In this document: positions 1 to 10,424 of the stretch, piece after piece
Position numbering within the stretch: the first letter of the stretch is position 1
Layout: each line of letters starts with the position of its first letter
NCBI GenBank assembly: GCA_030141605.1
Contig: JAQGDQ010000104.1
Span: forward strand, 555,610-619,609
DNA length: 64,000 nt
Source: Tubiluchus corallicola
Taxonomy: Eukaryota > Priapulida > Priapulimorpha > Priapulimorphida > Tubiluchidae
Reading direction: 5' to 3'
Notes under the pieces: model-generated
The model's input: only the letters and a program-made list of their open reading frames with translations
Databases searched by the model: none
What the model was told of the DNA's origin: nothing
Translations under genes and position numbers: made by a program

Positions 1-3000
1 AATGCGAATAAAGATATATTGAATTTAAGCTTGTTATAATATACCCAGGATAGTATAATAAGTGACGTCATGTACGTAAAATTCTGTGTAAGAATTTTTA
101 TTTAAGATTTTTGCAGAACATTTACATCTCTGGAAAAAACTTTATTACACTTAACTATATATATATATGGTTAGCCCAGTCACATATTAATGAGTATAAA
201 GCACGTTTAGCTATCTGGCACATCTGTTGAACCAAGGCAACAGTTAATAATGTATAAAAATTCTTTTTTACTTTTTTTATATTGTAATTCTGCTTCGAAA
301 AGCATGCAATTTTTCAACTTTCAGCACGAACATTTTCACACAAAAAAGGTTGAGCTGAGTAGAACGATTATCAATCAAAATCAAAAGCGAAATCAAAATC
401 GAAAGTTTAGCTGAGTTGAGCTGAGTAATATTGTCGATCATATCCTAATATTGCGTAATATCAAAATCATTTACCGGTAACATGTTCGGCGGAAACGCAA
501 AGTGCACAAAACTGCTAGCATCAAGAAAAGTACGTACATGGGCTCCATAAACATGAATCGAGACTGCGTCATCATTGCATTGTCTGTCAATAAAATATTC
601 GATAAAGTAAAGCGTGTTTATGGAAAAGGTTGTAGCCTATAGAGACACGGATCTAAAACCCAAGGCTGAAAATCATCAATAGAAAAAAAATCAAAAACTT
701 ATAGAGGTACATTGAAAGGTCCTGATTTCTTTTTCAAGTTTCTCAATAATTTCTTCTCTTTGTCCAAGAAAGACTAGTAGTTAGTTTGCTGACTAAAATA
801 ACGACATAATAGGGAGACTAATGCAATATAACAATGGGTAATCAGAAAAGTAACTATATTTCAAAAAGGAATTAGCAATATATCACATCAAGAACAGACA
901 AAGATAAAATAAAAAGCTATACAGTTAAGCACACCAAATCTATGCCTACACACTACTGTCATAAAAGGTACAGTGCTATACATAACAAGCTCGAAAATAA
1001 ACAACATGAAGATGGTTGAAATTTTATGAATGATTTATTTATACAAGACAAAAGTCATTGGCCTAGTCTCAAAATAATATTAATCAACCCGTACATAAAT
1101 TAAATACTTCATAACAAATTTTAAATTTGTGTTAATTTTCTATTACATCAATAATACTATAAAAATGAACATTCTCGAACTCATTTCTGACTCAATTCAA
1201 TTCAATTTTCATTCATTTATCTCTTTATAATACTACAATAAAACATGATTAATAAAAGAATCGCTAATAAGTTTTGAAGAATGGTTAAAATGAATAGATA
1301 GATCTAGAACTAGAGAAAGGATAGCGAAAAGACTATAAAGTCTCCTAGTCTGCTATGCTAACTATATTGCATGGAATCACAGGCGGCTTCGGGGTGGGAT
1401 TTAATTGTTTATACGTCATCCTCTTTGATGAAGCACTTGCTCTAACTGAATCTATCAACTTTTCGGTGCTCTTTAGCTAAATAATCCAAGTGACTACCTG
1501 TCAGTAAATTGACAAAACACTTTGCTAGGTTCGCATTCACATTTCTCCCGTTGCACAGAGCAGCATTGCATCAGTGGTTCGTGCTGATTTGCACATTTAT
1601 TAGTTCAAACTGTCCTTAAGTCACAGTTTCTCACATTTCTCACTCTAGCAGCAGAACATCAAGAAATGTTCAAAAAATACTAAAAATCTAATTTTATAAC
1701 CCTGTACCCACTTCGCTGGTTAGAAATTGTACTGCAATTGTAAAAAAAACTTGTATTTTAAACTCCAGTAGTATCTAGTGGAAGCAGTAATTTTGCTTCA
1801 GGTTTTTTCTGTTGCCAAGCCCAGATCTTTGTCAAGAGAAGCCACCTACTGGATTTAAACATAACTTCAATGTGCTTGTGAGGTGCGTTTTGCTAATTTT
1901 GATAGTAAATTGCTTGCTTGGCTTGCATTACTGTGGTTCTTTCATTTCATCATCTCCTCACCCCTGTCTCTTAAAATGGTATGTACTTACCTGTTGGAGT
2001 GCTTCGTTTGCTTATGCAGAAAAAGCAATACCTGTTCTGGATAGTTGAGTTGATACTGTTCACTGGTACAGACGTTCATTGTTGGTCTGACCAGTAGGCA
2101 TGTTCCTGCATACCTGTAGTTAACGTATTTGTCTGGAAAGGCTGGTACACGATCTGTGATGTAACTTCTTTACCATGGAGAACTGAGCTAAGTGTTGTTT
2201 TGGCCAGAAGGACAGTGTTCCTGTTGCATAGCCTGTCTTACTCATTCTCGCTGCTGTTACATGGTTTGAAGAGCTGGTCAAGCCACAGAAGTGTGATGTT
2301 ATTCCATTCCAGTCACCTGTTGGTACGTTGGTGTTGTAGACTACAAGAGGGTTGCTGGAAGTTGTTGATTAGCTGTCGTCATCTGCATTGTTATGGCTCA
2401 TGGAGGATTGTCATGTTGCCGGCGTCAGCGTTGTCATTGTGGGACGATCGTCAAGTTGTGCACAACATCGTCATGAACATTCAGATAAGTTATGCGCATT
2501 CATTTTCCTATCCTCGTCTTTCCTTGGGGGTTTTCACAGCAAGCCACTAGTAGTAATTCTGAGCTCTTATTGTTGATGTACTCTTCTTTTGTAATAATTA
2601 TAGCTTTAAAATTTATGTTTCATCTTGTTTTGTTTTCAACTAAAAAGCCTTAAAAAACAGCAGACGAACCCGTGAAAATACATGTAGTATATTTTCCTGA
2701 TCATTATATAAAAATTAGGAATGCAATAGCCCTCAAAACGTTACAATGGTGGCAGTAGTTATTTTGTTTTTAACCAAATAACCCACGGCACGTTACAATG
2801 GCGGCAGCGGTTACAAAACGTTACAGTGCTCTTGCAAATGAAAATTTGTTTGGTTGCTATGTGTTTTCTGGAATCACGACGAAAAACAATGGCTGACTTT
2901 AACAACGACTCTCTCAAGATCATGTTTTTCAGTGCACAGTGTGCACCTCAATTTCAACGTGCATTAGCTCAGCTTAGAAATAACACAAAGCGATGAACTT

Positions 3001-3153
3001 GGTATCAAAATGATCCTCGTGAAATAGAATGTTAATTGCCGACTTATGGATGATTTTGCTATGCAAGCACACAATTACTCATTCAATCTTACATTCAAAA
3101 TAGTAACAATTAAATGACAAATGGTGTGTAAAGGCTTTGGTAACTGTACATAC
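1..3153. other. Left-edge non-coding stretch, probably POMT1 intron 4
   Basis: POMT1 exon 4 ends with a good minus-strand donor at 3153, so this stretch is most likely the following intron. I looked on the minus strand for the next POMT1 exon and did not find it. Short plus-strand frames occur at 1812-2048, 2200-2550, 2798-2896 and 2889-2996, but none resembles a known protein. GC is somewhat raised around 1700-2560, and a phrase like GTTACAATGGYGGCAG occurs twice (about 2739 and 2792). These look like old transposon sequence that I cannot classify. Confidence 0.5.
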
Positions 3154-6039
3154 CAAATATTACTAACATTGCAGCAATGCAGGCAGACCAAAAACTACAG
3201 TTGAGTTCTAACATTATGTAGAACATTGCAGGAATGATGAAACCTCCACATACAGCAGGTATTAGCCTCATGTGCCATACTGGAACGTTAGCTGTATATT
3301 CTACAGGAAAAAATATGAAAAATATTAAAATTTTGTCAACAAAAACTCGATTTCATAACTATCTTGCATTTACAAAACTAAGCCCATTCATTTTTGTTCT
3401 GTTTAATTTCGCTAATACTGAGTGGAGTGGTCACGGTGTGCGTTTGCCAATCAAAGTTAATCAATACCAACTTCGATCAATAAACACAAGACAAAAATAT
3501 TGCCGTCACTGACAGAAAATGTATATACTAGGACACATATGAATGAGAACTAAGACACTTCTACTGGTTCAATGCCCCATTCCAATAGATTATCGTTGAG
3601 CTAGATCCCAGTCTTACTACAACCACTTGCGTATTTAATAGGCTCTGTCAGTGCATGTTAGACACCAGCCTACAGTGCTAAATAGTGCTAAAATGGTTTA
3701 TCTAAGCCTATTTAAAACAAAAGAAACATAGACAAACATATATACAGTAGGAGCCACTCAAGTCACTCACTTTGGGACCGAAGTGTTTTGACCCAATTAA
3801 CTGATTGAACCTATCAGAAATTCTAACGCAACTGGTTAACATATTCAAAGCAAAACTGCTATGCTACAGTATTAGCGCACGATAAGCCTACTTGCTTACA
3901 AATAAAACGGTTCTTAACATGATTGTGTCCTCATATATTATAGTGCACAAAAGCAAAGCAAAGATGACATGAAAGTAGGAAAGGCTGTTTGGGCACATAC
4001 AAATGTCTTATTTTAAGGATCTGAAGGAAAATATTGAGTCAATTATGCGGAGTTATTTGAGTCAATTACCGACAGTTTTTATGTACATTTGAATAGGAGC
4101 CGCCGTACCAGACGTTTTTGAGTCAATTCGGCAATTGAGTCTGTTAACCGTGAGTCTATTAAGCGGCGCCTACTGTATTCTGTATATATACAGACTACAC
4201 ATATATATATATACAGTGTTCTCTCGCTACTTTGCGGTTCGTTTATCGCGGACTCACTGTTTTGCGGGTTTTCAAAAATATTAGTGTAAAATATTTATCG
4301 TGGTATTTTCGCTGTTTTGTGGGTTTTTGTGGTACTCCGTCTAAAATATTTTTGCACATGCGTAGTATGTCTTGTACAGTAATGATGAATTTCGCATAAA
4401 AAATCACAAAATGTAAAAAAAGGTACAGTATGGGAAAAGTGTACAGTATGGGAAAAGTTATTAAGGGAATGGGAAAAGGTTATGTATAAGATTGTGGGGA
4501 GGGTTTATAAAGACTAAAAATAAACTACTAAAATAAGTATAGCATCCCTACTTCACGGAGATTCACTTATCGTGGGTGGGCCTGGAACGGAACACCCGCG
4601 ATAAATAAGGGAACACTGTATATATATATTTATATAGTTATATATATATATTTATAAGTCATCATCAATTATGTTGTTTTCGTGAATAATTTAATCCAAG
4701 AATAAAAAAACACTACCAATACCTCCGCCAATTCTTTCAAATGTGTAGTTTCCATCAAAACCACCTGTCCAAGCTAAAAAAGAAAAGCAATTTATATCCA
4801 ATTTGCTGGTAAAGTTAAGTATGATGGTTTTATACATAACAACAATATTATCTTTTTTTACACGTTTTCATAAAAACAGTTGTTGAAAATATCGCACATA
4901 CCTCCGAGAGCAATTAACTGCTTTCCTAGCGGCGGCTGAGCATCAAAGAAAAAGATATTTCTCAGATACATTGCGGCATATTTTCCGAAATGAAGCTCGT
5001 CAAACCTACAGAACAAAATGTAGAAAACGGGATAATACAAAGAAAACATAGTTACATAATTGTTAAATTATAGAAGCGATTATGAAATAACTGTCAAATA
5101 TAATTTGTTTATAACTAGGGATGGCAGGAATTTGAAATTACAGCACTGTATCTCATATTACAATAATTTTTGAATCTGGATTAAATCCAAATCATAGCTT
5201 AAAATAATTTTCTAATCTAGCAGTTTAAATCATAATTGTAATGCATGCTTTCACATCGTGAGCTTGACACATACTGAAACTAAATATGGCAATATTTACT
5301 GATTTCAAGTAGGGCAAAATTACCAAAAGGTAAGAAGTGTATAAGTGCTTTTGTAATGCTAAGTGCTACCGAATTGCCTATGCAGCAGATGCTAAAGTAA
5401 TCTTTTTTTTAAAAAAACTCTGCCACATTTTGGATCAGATCTAAGGTGACACAGATATTCAGGAAATCAAACTGTATCAAAGGACCGATTGGATTCGGTT
5501 TTGAAATTCCATTTCTGGCATTGTTTTGAGACATCCTTATTTCACACGCTTAATGCAGGGAAATGAACGATGATACTGTTGGTGATATGGTGATAATTAT
5601 GTAAGTGCTACTAAATTTAGTGTTCACATGTTTAGTTCATGATATTTTTAGTTTTATCTTCAAAATATTTCTCTAATTTGACTTTCGGAGCTTCTTTATC
5701 TTTTTGCCTATCAAATGACACTTTTGGCAAATGCAGTTGATGTCATTCTGGGAGATTATAACTGAAAAACATGAAAACTGCTTACACTATGGCATTTGGA
5801 TAAGTTAAATTCCACAATCGTGTAGCCACGCCCAAAGCAAATAACAATGTCTGCACCAATAACGTATGATGTCTTGAGTTGCTGATGTTATCTACATTCA
5901 GAGTCTTGCTTTCCCTAGATTCCTCACTGTATTCTGACAAGTTATCATTCACATTCTTGCTTTTTCTACATTGTTTTCTGGGTTGTTTTACATTGTCATT
6001 TACAGTCTTGCTTTTCATAGCTGGCCCTCTGGATTCCAT
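3154..6039 (-). CDS. POMT1: Protein O-mannosyltransferase 1, N-terminal part (exons 1-4)
   Basis: Endoplasmic-reticulum membrane enzyme that, with POMT2, transfers mannose from dolichol-phosphate-mannose to Ser/Thr. The exons are 6039-5786, 5005-4902, 4773-4723 and 3300-3154. Phases (2,1,1,1) join cleanly, giving 185 residues before the model leaves the window. Visible are a first membrane helix (about 65-80), the loop-1 motif FDELHFGK containing the catalytic Asp-Glu pair (D87, E88), FFFDAQPPLGK, GGFDGNYTFERIG, and EYTANVPVWHMRLIPA in exon 4. The FDGN...RIG and NVPVW...RL.PA stretches match POMT1 rather than POMT2. The ATG at 6039 is the first in the frame; an upstream stop lies near 6108. 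The N-terminus before the first helix consists of 17-residue repeats. An alternative start reached through an upstream intron cannot be excluded. Confidence 0.9.
3745..4175. mobile_element. MITE A (CAGTAGG termini)
   Basis: A 431 bp element in POMT1 intron 3. It starts CAGTAGGAGCC and ends GGCGCCTACTG, is flanked by TA on both sides, and has no coding capacity. The body carries repeated sub-terminal phrases like GAGTCAATT. Related body sequence recurs at about 31680-31790 and 39900-40030. Confidence 0.8.
4214..4618. mobile_element. MITE B (CAGTGTTC termini)
   Basis: A 405 bp element with ends CAGTGTTCTC and GGGAACACTG, flanked by TA. Its ends are full of TATCGCGG/TTGCGGG-like phrases, as in pogo/Tigger-type elements of the Tc1/mariner superfamily. 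It lies 38 bp from MITE A, separated only by TA-rich sequence, and has no open frame. Confidence 0.8.
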
Positions 6040-6180
6040 TAGGTCGATATTCACATTACAGCTTATTATACTCTGGACTAAGTTGTCCTCATTCACATTC
6101 TTGGCTTTTCGGATTGTTCTCTAGACTCTGCTATAACATTAACGTTTTTGTTTTTTCTGATGTGTTCCCTGGACTCTATC
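5898..6180 (-). repeat. 51-bp degenerate tandem repeat spanning POMT1 exon 1 and its upstream flank
   Basis: Units start near 5898, 5949 and 6000, exactly 51 bp apart. More degenerate units follow to about 6180. On the minus strand each unit encodes 17 residues of the type N-D-N-x-x-E-S-R-E-S-K-T-L. The units continue upstream of the predicted ATG, where the frame is broken by a stop and a one-base shift. Confidence 0.75.
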
Positions 6181-6393
6181 GTTTTAACTTGAAAATCTGA
6201 AGTTGTTAGCAATATCCGACACACAAAGTAGAACTATCTGAAACAAAATCCTAAAATCGTAAATTAAAGCAGACTAAATCATCTGCTTGTAAGTGTAGTC
6301 ACTTTAGCTTTGCATTTGACAGCAGTTAGTGCGCACAGAATGTTATACTTCCATTTTTAGAAGAGGCGACGAAAACGTTGCACAGGCATAATA

Positions 6394-7521
6394 TTGAATA
6401 TTGATAAGGGGAAAACTACTTGTGCTATATTTTTAGATTTATCGAAAGCATTCGACACGGTACAACATGACATTTTGTTATATAAGTTATCATACTATGG
6501 TATCAGGGGACGTCCTCTTGCGCTTTTCACGTCTTACCTTACTAATAGGAAACAGTTTACGTCTATTGACTCATCGGAATCTAAACTTGCTGATATAACC
6601 TGTGGTGTCCCACAGGGTTCTACATTGGGTCCATTGTTATTTCTTTTATATATTAACGATCTGCCATCCTGTTCGCAATTTAACACCAGATTGTTTGCAG
6701 ACGATACAAACTTATTTTTATCACACCAAAATATCAAAACATTAGAACATTCAGTAAATGTAGAACTGGACAATATTAATAAATGGATGCAAGCAAATAA
6801 GCTATCGATAAATTATAAAAAAACAAAATATATGTTAATTGGAAACAAGCAACATAACAATAGTTTAAACATAAATATGGGAGGTTGTACTATTCAATCT
6901 ACACAAGAAATCAAATATCTTGGTATATTTATAGATAGTAGAATTACTTGGAAAACACATGTTCAGCATATAGTCAACAAAATTAGCAAATTAAGTGGAG
7001 TATTAGCTAGAATACGACACTACATAAATGTAGATGCACTACGGCTCTTATATTCTTCTCTTGTCATGCCATATCTGAGTTATGGCATTCTCGCCTGGGG
7101 TAGTGCTTCAGCATCGGTCTTAAAATCATTGGTTTCTAAACAAAACAAGATTATCAAACTTATAACATTTACTAGCAAAAGGGAACATGTAACACCTTTG
7201 TATTTGCAACTAAATCTACTAAAAGTTCATGATCTGTATAAATTAGAATTGCTCAAGTTTGTACATAAATTCAAAAATAATTCACGTCCAGATCTCTTCA
7301 GCAATTATTATACTTTAGCATGTCACATGCATCACCACTCTACTAGGTTTGCTACAACCCAATCTTATTTTATTGAAAGATTCAACTCATCTAAAGGCCA
7401 GAATTCTTTAAAACACCAAGGATCTTTGCTGTGGAATTCATTACCAGACCAGTTAAAGTCCAGTAACTACAAAAAGTTAATTTTAAACTATAAAAAACAA
7501 CTTATTGCAGGATACAAATAA
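6394..7521 (+). CDS. LINE reverse transcriptase, 5'-truncated ORF2 fragment
   Basis: About 375 residues of an RNA-dependent DNA polymerase used for target-primed reverse transcription. Landmarks in order are AIFLDLSKAFDTVQHDIL (RT motif A, Asp), GVPQGSTLGPLLFLLYINDL (motif B), FADDTNLF (the catalytic Asp-Asp pair), KTKYMLIG, and YLGIFID. The C-terminal QGSLLWNSLP segment is typical of CR1/L2/Jockey-type ORF2. No ATG opens it: the frame begins with a TTG and the upstream protein is absent, so this is a truncated copy and not a host gene. Confidence 0.88.
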   Translation: MNIDKGKTTCAIFLDLSKAFDTVQHDILLYKLSYYGIRGRPLALFTSYLTNRKQFTSIDSSESKLADITCGVPQGSTLGPLLFLLYINDLPSCSQFNTRLFADDTNLFLSHQNIKTLEHSVNVELDNINKWMQANKLSINYKKTKYMLIGNKQHNNSLNINMGGCTIQSTQEIKYLGIFIDSRITWKTHVQHIVNKISKLSGVLARIRHYINVDALRLLYSSLVMPYLSYGILAWGSASASVLKSLVSKQNKIIKLITFTSKREHVTPLYLQLNLLKVHDLYKLELLKFVHKFKNNSRPDLFSNYYTLACHMHHHSTRFATTQSYFIERFNSSKGQNSLKHQGSLLWNSLPDQLKSSNYKKLILNYKKQLIAGYK

Positions 7522-8110
7522 ATGAGACATTTTGCTTATATACTTGTAATACTATACATATTTTTTTCATTGCTACGACACTTAAAGATTTTGTTTAAGT
7601 TTTTGTTATATTTTGATTTCATTTTGTCTGATTTACAGTTGAAATAGTTTTTCGATGGTTTAATTTATTATATTTTCTTTCTCGACAAATTCAGTCATTG
7701 ATGTTATTATTACAACATTTCAGTTTTGTTTTTCTTATTTGCTTCTGTTTCTTGTTTTGTTTTGTATGATTTATATTTGCCTTATTTTTCCTTGGTTTAA
7801 TTTATTATATTTTTTTCTCGACAGCTTTGGTTGATCATTCTACTGTTTTTTTGTTTTTTTTGCCGGATTTTTTAGTTAATGCTCAAATTATGCATATTCT
7901 GTTATCTTAAAAATCTCAAGTTATTTTTATTGTGTTTGCTTCGCATGATTCATAGTATTTTAGAATTGTAAATCTTTCGTTATTTAAACTATATGTTCTA
8001 CAGTATTACGATACCTATCATTCAATTGCCAAATTAACACACATCAACCGAATACAAATTTAAATTGATAACGACGCCATAATTAAGTTTATTTAATCAT
8101 AACTATTTAA

Positions 8111-8149
8111 GGGTGGCTGACTTGATAACCTACGGGTTCTTCGCTGCCC
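8111..8149 (+). other. LINE 3'-UTR two-stem hairpin
   Basis: The outer stem GGGTGGC pairs with GCTGCCC (two G-U pairs). The inner stem AACC pairs with GGTT. The same shape with different bases occurs at 33968, 58882, 62532 and 62907. It is probably the structure recognised by the LINE's reverse transcriptase, by analogy with L2-type elements. Confidence 0.65.
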
Positions 8150-8240
8150 TTCTCCTTTGCTTTAAAATATTCCATGTAGTCTTTATACTGTATTTTTATC
8201 GTTCTAACGGAGATAATAAATAATTGAATTGAATTGCATA

Positions 8241-9748
8241 AGACCTTAGTCAACGCCCGTTAAAGTAAATTAATTAAATTTACATAATTTCGTCTCTTTT
8301 GTAACATCTCCTGTTTTATTTATAATTTAACAAAGCATTAAACTACACTATCAAGTCCAGTTTACAAAAAAGCGCAAATTTATTTTTAGAAATTCTACAC
8401 GTGAGGATGGTGCCAAGAGGAGAAATCAGTGTTAAAGTTAACTGACACGACCAACATCTGCGACCGCGAGAGGAAGATAACAGTTCCATTTCCAGAACTA
8501 GAACTCGAACTACAACAATGAATGAGCAAAAATAACAGCATAATATCATCATCATAATGCTTTCTACTTCTACTGTATGTACCGGGCAGGCAGAATTGAA
8601 AATAAAAGCCAAGTAAACACAGCAGCAATCCAACAAAAAACTACACACTGCTATGCCAGTACTTCTCAGTACCAATTAAGTTAACAACAACAACACTACA
8701 CTTTGGCTCCACCATTTTGCAAATAAAACACTGTCTTGTAGACTGTGAGACCTATAGTCAAATCTACTCGATGGTTATTAGTTATTTTATTTATTTATTA
8801 TATATATCCACAATGATCATTATAGCATTGTACATAAAAGTATTTAATAACATATTTGTTATTATGTACACAAGATGCCAAGCCACAAATGACCCGTGGG
8901 GTACTCAAGAAGTAATTATTTGTTTAGAGCACCTCAAATGAATGTGGATTGAGTGTAATAGAAAAGAGCAGTAAATGAGTAGAAAGAAAGGTTAATAGAG
9001 AATAGAAAGAGGAGAAAGATGTGATGGTATCTGTATGAAGTAACGCGAACTATAGAAATGTAAAAATTGACATAGTTATTACCACTCGATCAAGTCTAGC
9101 ATGTTGTTAACTAAAATCAAGGCAGAACTAGGTAAATAACATGTAATCGTGTTGATGCTGATGCCCAGTAATGCATCATTCGACTTCTGTAATTCTTTTT
9201 TCACAGCAGAAAATCAACTTCAATTATTGTCTCTTGATATTTAGATGACTATTATTGATCATTTACATTTTTGTATGGGCTGATGAGAATTTTGAGAATA
9301 ATTGATGAGAAAGGTATAAAAATACCATATATAAGTATATGGCAGGGGAGAGAAGTATTCACAAATTGAAGTTCCATGGCTTCTTATATGCTACCCCAAG
9401 TGAACTATTTTTTCATCTACAAATTTGGACCTTAAACAGCGATTATAGTGTTACCAATTCATTTACAACACATTTTTTTAGAACTGTAAAACGGTTGCAG
9501 TAGTACCAATTCAATAAGCACCACTAATTTTTTTTACTGTTAGTTACAATAGAAACTGACAAATTTTTCTATAAGCAGAAGTGTATTATTCAATTTTAAT
9601 ACATGTGCTGGACAAACTGATCACAGTTGCTTTACTAACTATTTTTAACATATATTCTTGAGCACACTATACCAAAACATGTGCTTAATTAACATTAAAA
9701 CATAAAGTACAATGACCAGTTTATGATGATATGTAACAATATAATATA
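8241..9748. other. Intergenic spacer with no recognised gene
   Basis: AT-rich sequence between the LINE tail and MITE C1. Open frames at 8343-8675 (minus) and 8717-8941 (plus) resemble no protein family, lack splice context and are low-complexity. I see nothing functional here. Confidence 0.5.
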
Positions 9749-10204
9749 CAGTTAACCTTGGATATAAGGGACACCACGGGAGACACCACTTATATCCGAA
9801 GTTCAGTCAGACCGAGGGCGTATCTAGACCTGTATATTTCTGTACTTTACTCATATTTTTATGGATTATTGCTACACATTCAGTGCAAACGGTATGTAAG
9901 AAGCTCCTTCAGTGATGCGAGATGTATGTGATCACGGAAACCGAGCTGTTCGAAGGCCGAGTTTGCGAAAATTGAGGTTAAAAACTGATCAATTTCGCTT
10001 TGATCACATGGTCCCTTATATCCGATAATTTACCAGGGTTTCTATTAGGCGGGACGTAAAGATATCGTCCCTTATAACCGAAAGTCCCTTATATCCGAAG
10101 ATTTTTGCATAGGAGAAATGTTAAGAAAAATCGGGACTAGTGTTGATTGTCCCTTATAGGCGAGTGTCCCTTATAAGCGAGTACCTTATACCCGAGGTTG
10201 ACTG
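9749..10204. mobile_element. MITE C, copy 1 (CAGTTAACC termini)
   Basis: A 456 bp element flanked by TA. Its ends are CAGTTAACCTTGG and CCGAGGTTGACTG. Both ends carry several copies of a CTTATATCCGA/CCTTATAAGCGA phrase. A second copy lies inverted at about 61141-61629, and a partial one at 17762-17925. Confidence 0.85.
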
Positions 10205-10424
10205 TATCACCTTATAATAGTGTATCTTTGTACAACATAAAATCAATAGATCCTGGAAAATAATTCCTAAAGTAACTGTTTAACATTACAGTACATCAGT
10301 TATTTTAGTGGTTAAAAGGACTTAGTGTTTCTTTGTAATATTATAAACAGCAGAAACTTGCTTCAGAAATTGTTTACAAATTGTTTAGAACATAATAAAA
10401 AATGCACACAAAATACACACATCA

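Larger units (their letters stand above)
6385..8240 (+). mobile_element. 5'-truncated non-LTR retrotransposon (CR1/L2/Jockey-like LINE)
   Basis: A reverse-transcriptase frame (6394-7521) is followed by about 700 bp of AT-rich 3' UTR. That UTR holds a two-stem hairpin (8111-8149), an AATAAA and a short TTGAA microsatellite tail near 8225-8237. The first part of the element, including the endonuclease and the start of the RT, is missing, as usual for 5'-truncated LINE insertions. The remaining frame has no stops, so the insertion is fairly young. It lies upstream of POMT1 in opposite orientation. Confidence 0.88.

Noticed and set aside
2739-2815. TTACAATGGTGGCAG-like phrases resembling an LTR end plus primer-binding site
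   Set aside because: No second LTR, no gag or pol frame nearby; two similar short phrases are not enough.
2889-2996. Short ORFs starting at 2798 and 2889 with good start context
   Set aside because: 33-35 codons, no family resemblance, no donor leading to another exon.
3234-3512. Plus-strand ORF of 92 codons
   Set aside because: It is the antisense shadow of POMT1 exon 4 on the minus strand.
8343-8675. Minus-strand ORF of 110 codons
   Set aside because: Cys/Val/Leu-rich, no recognisable domain, no codon or splice support.
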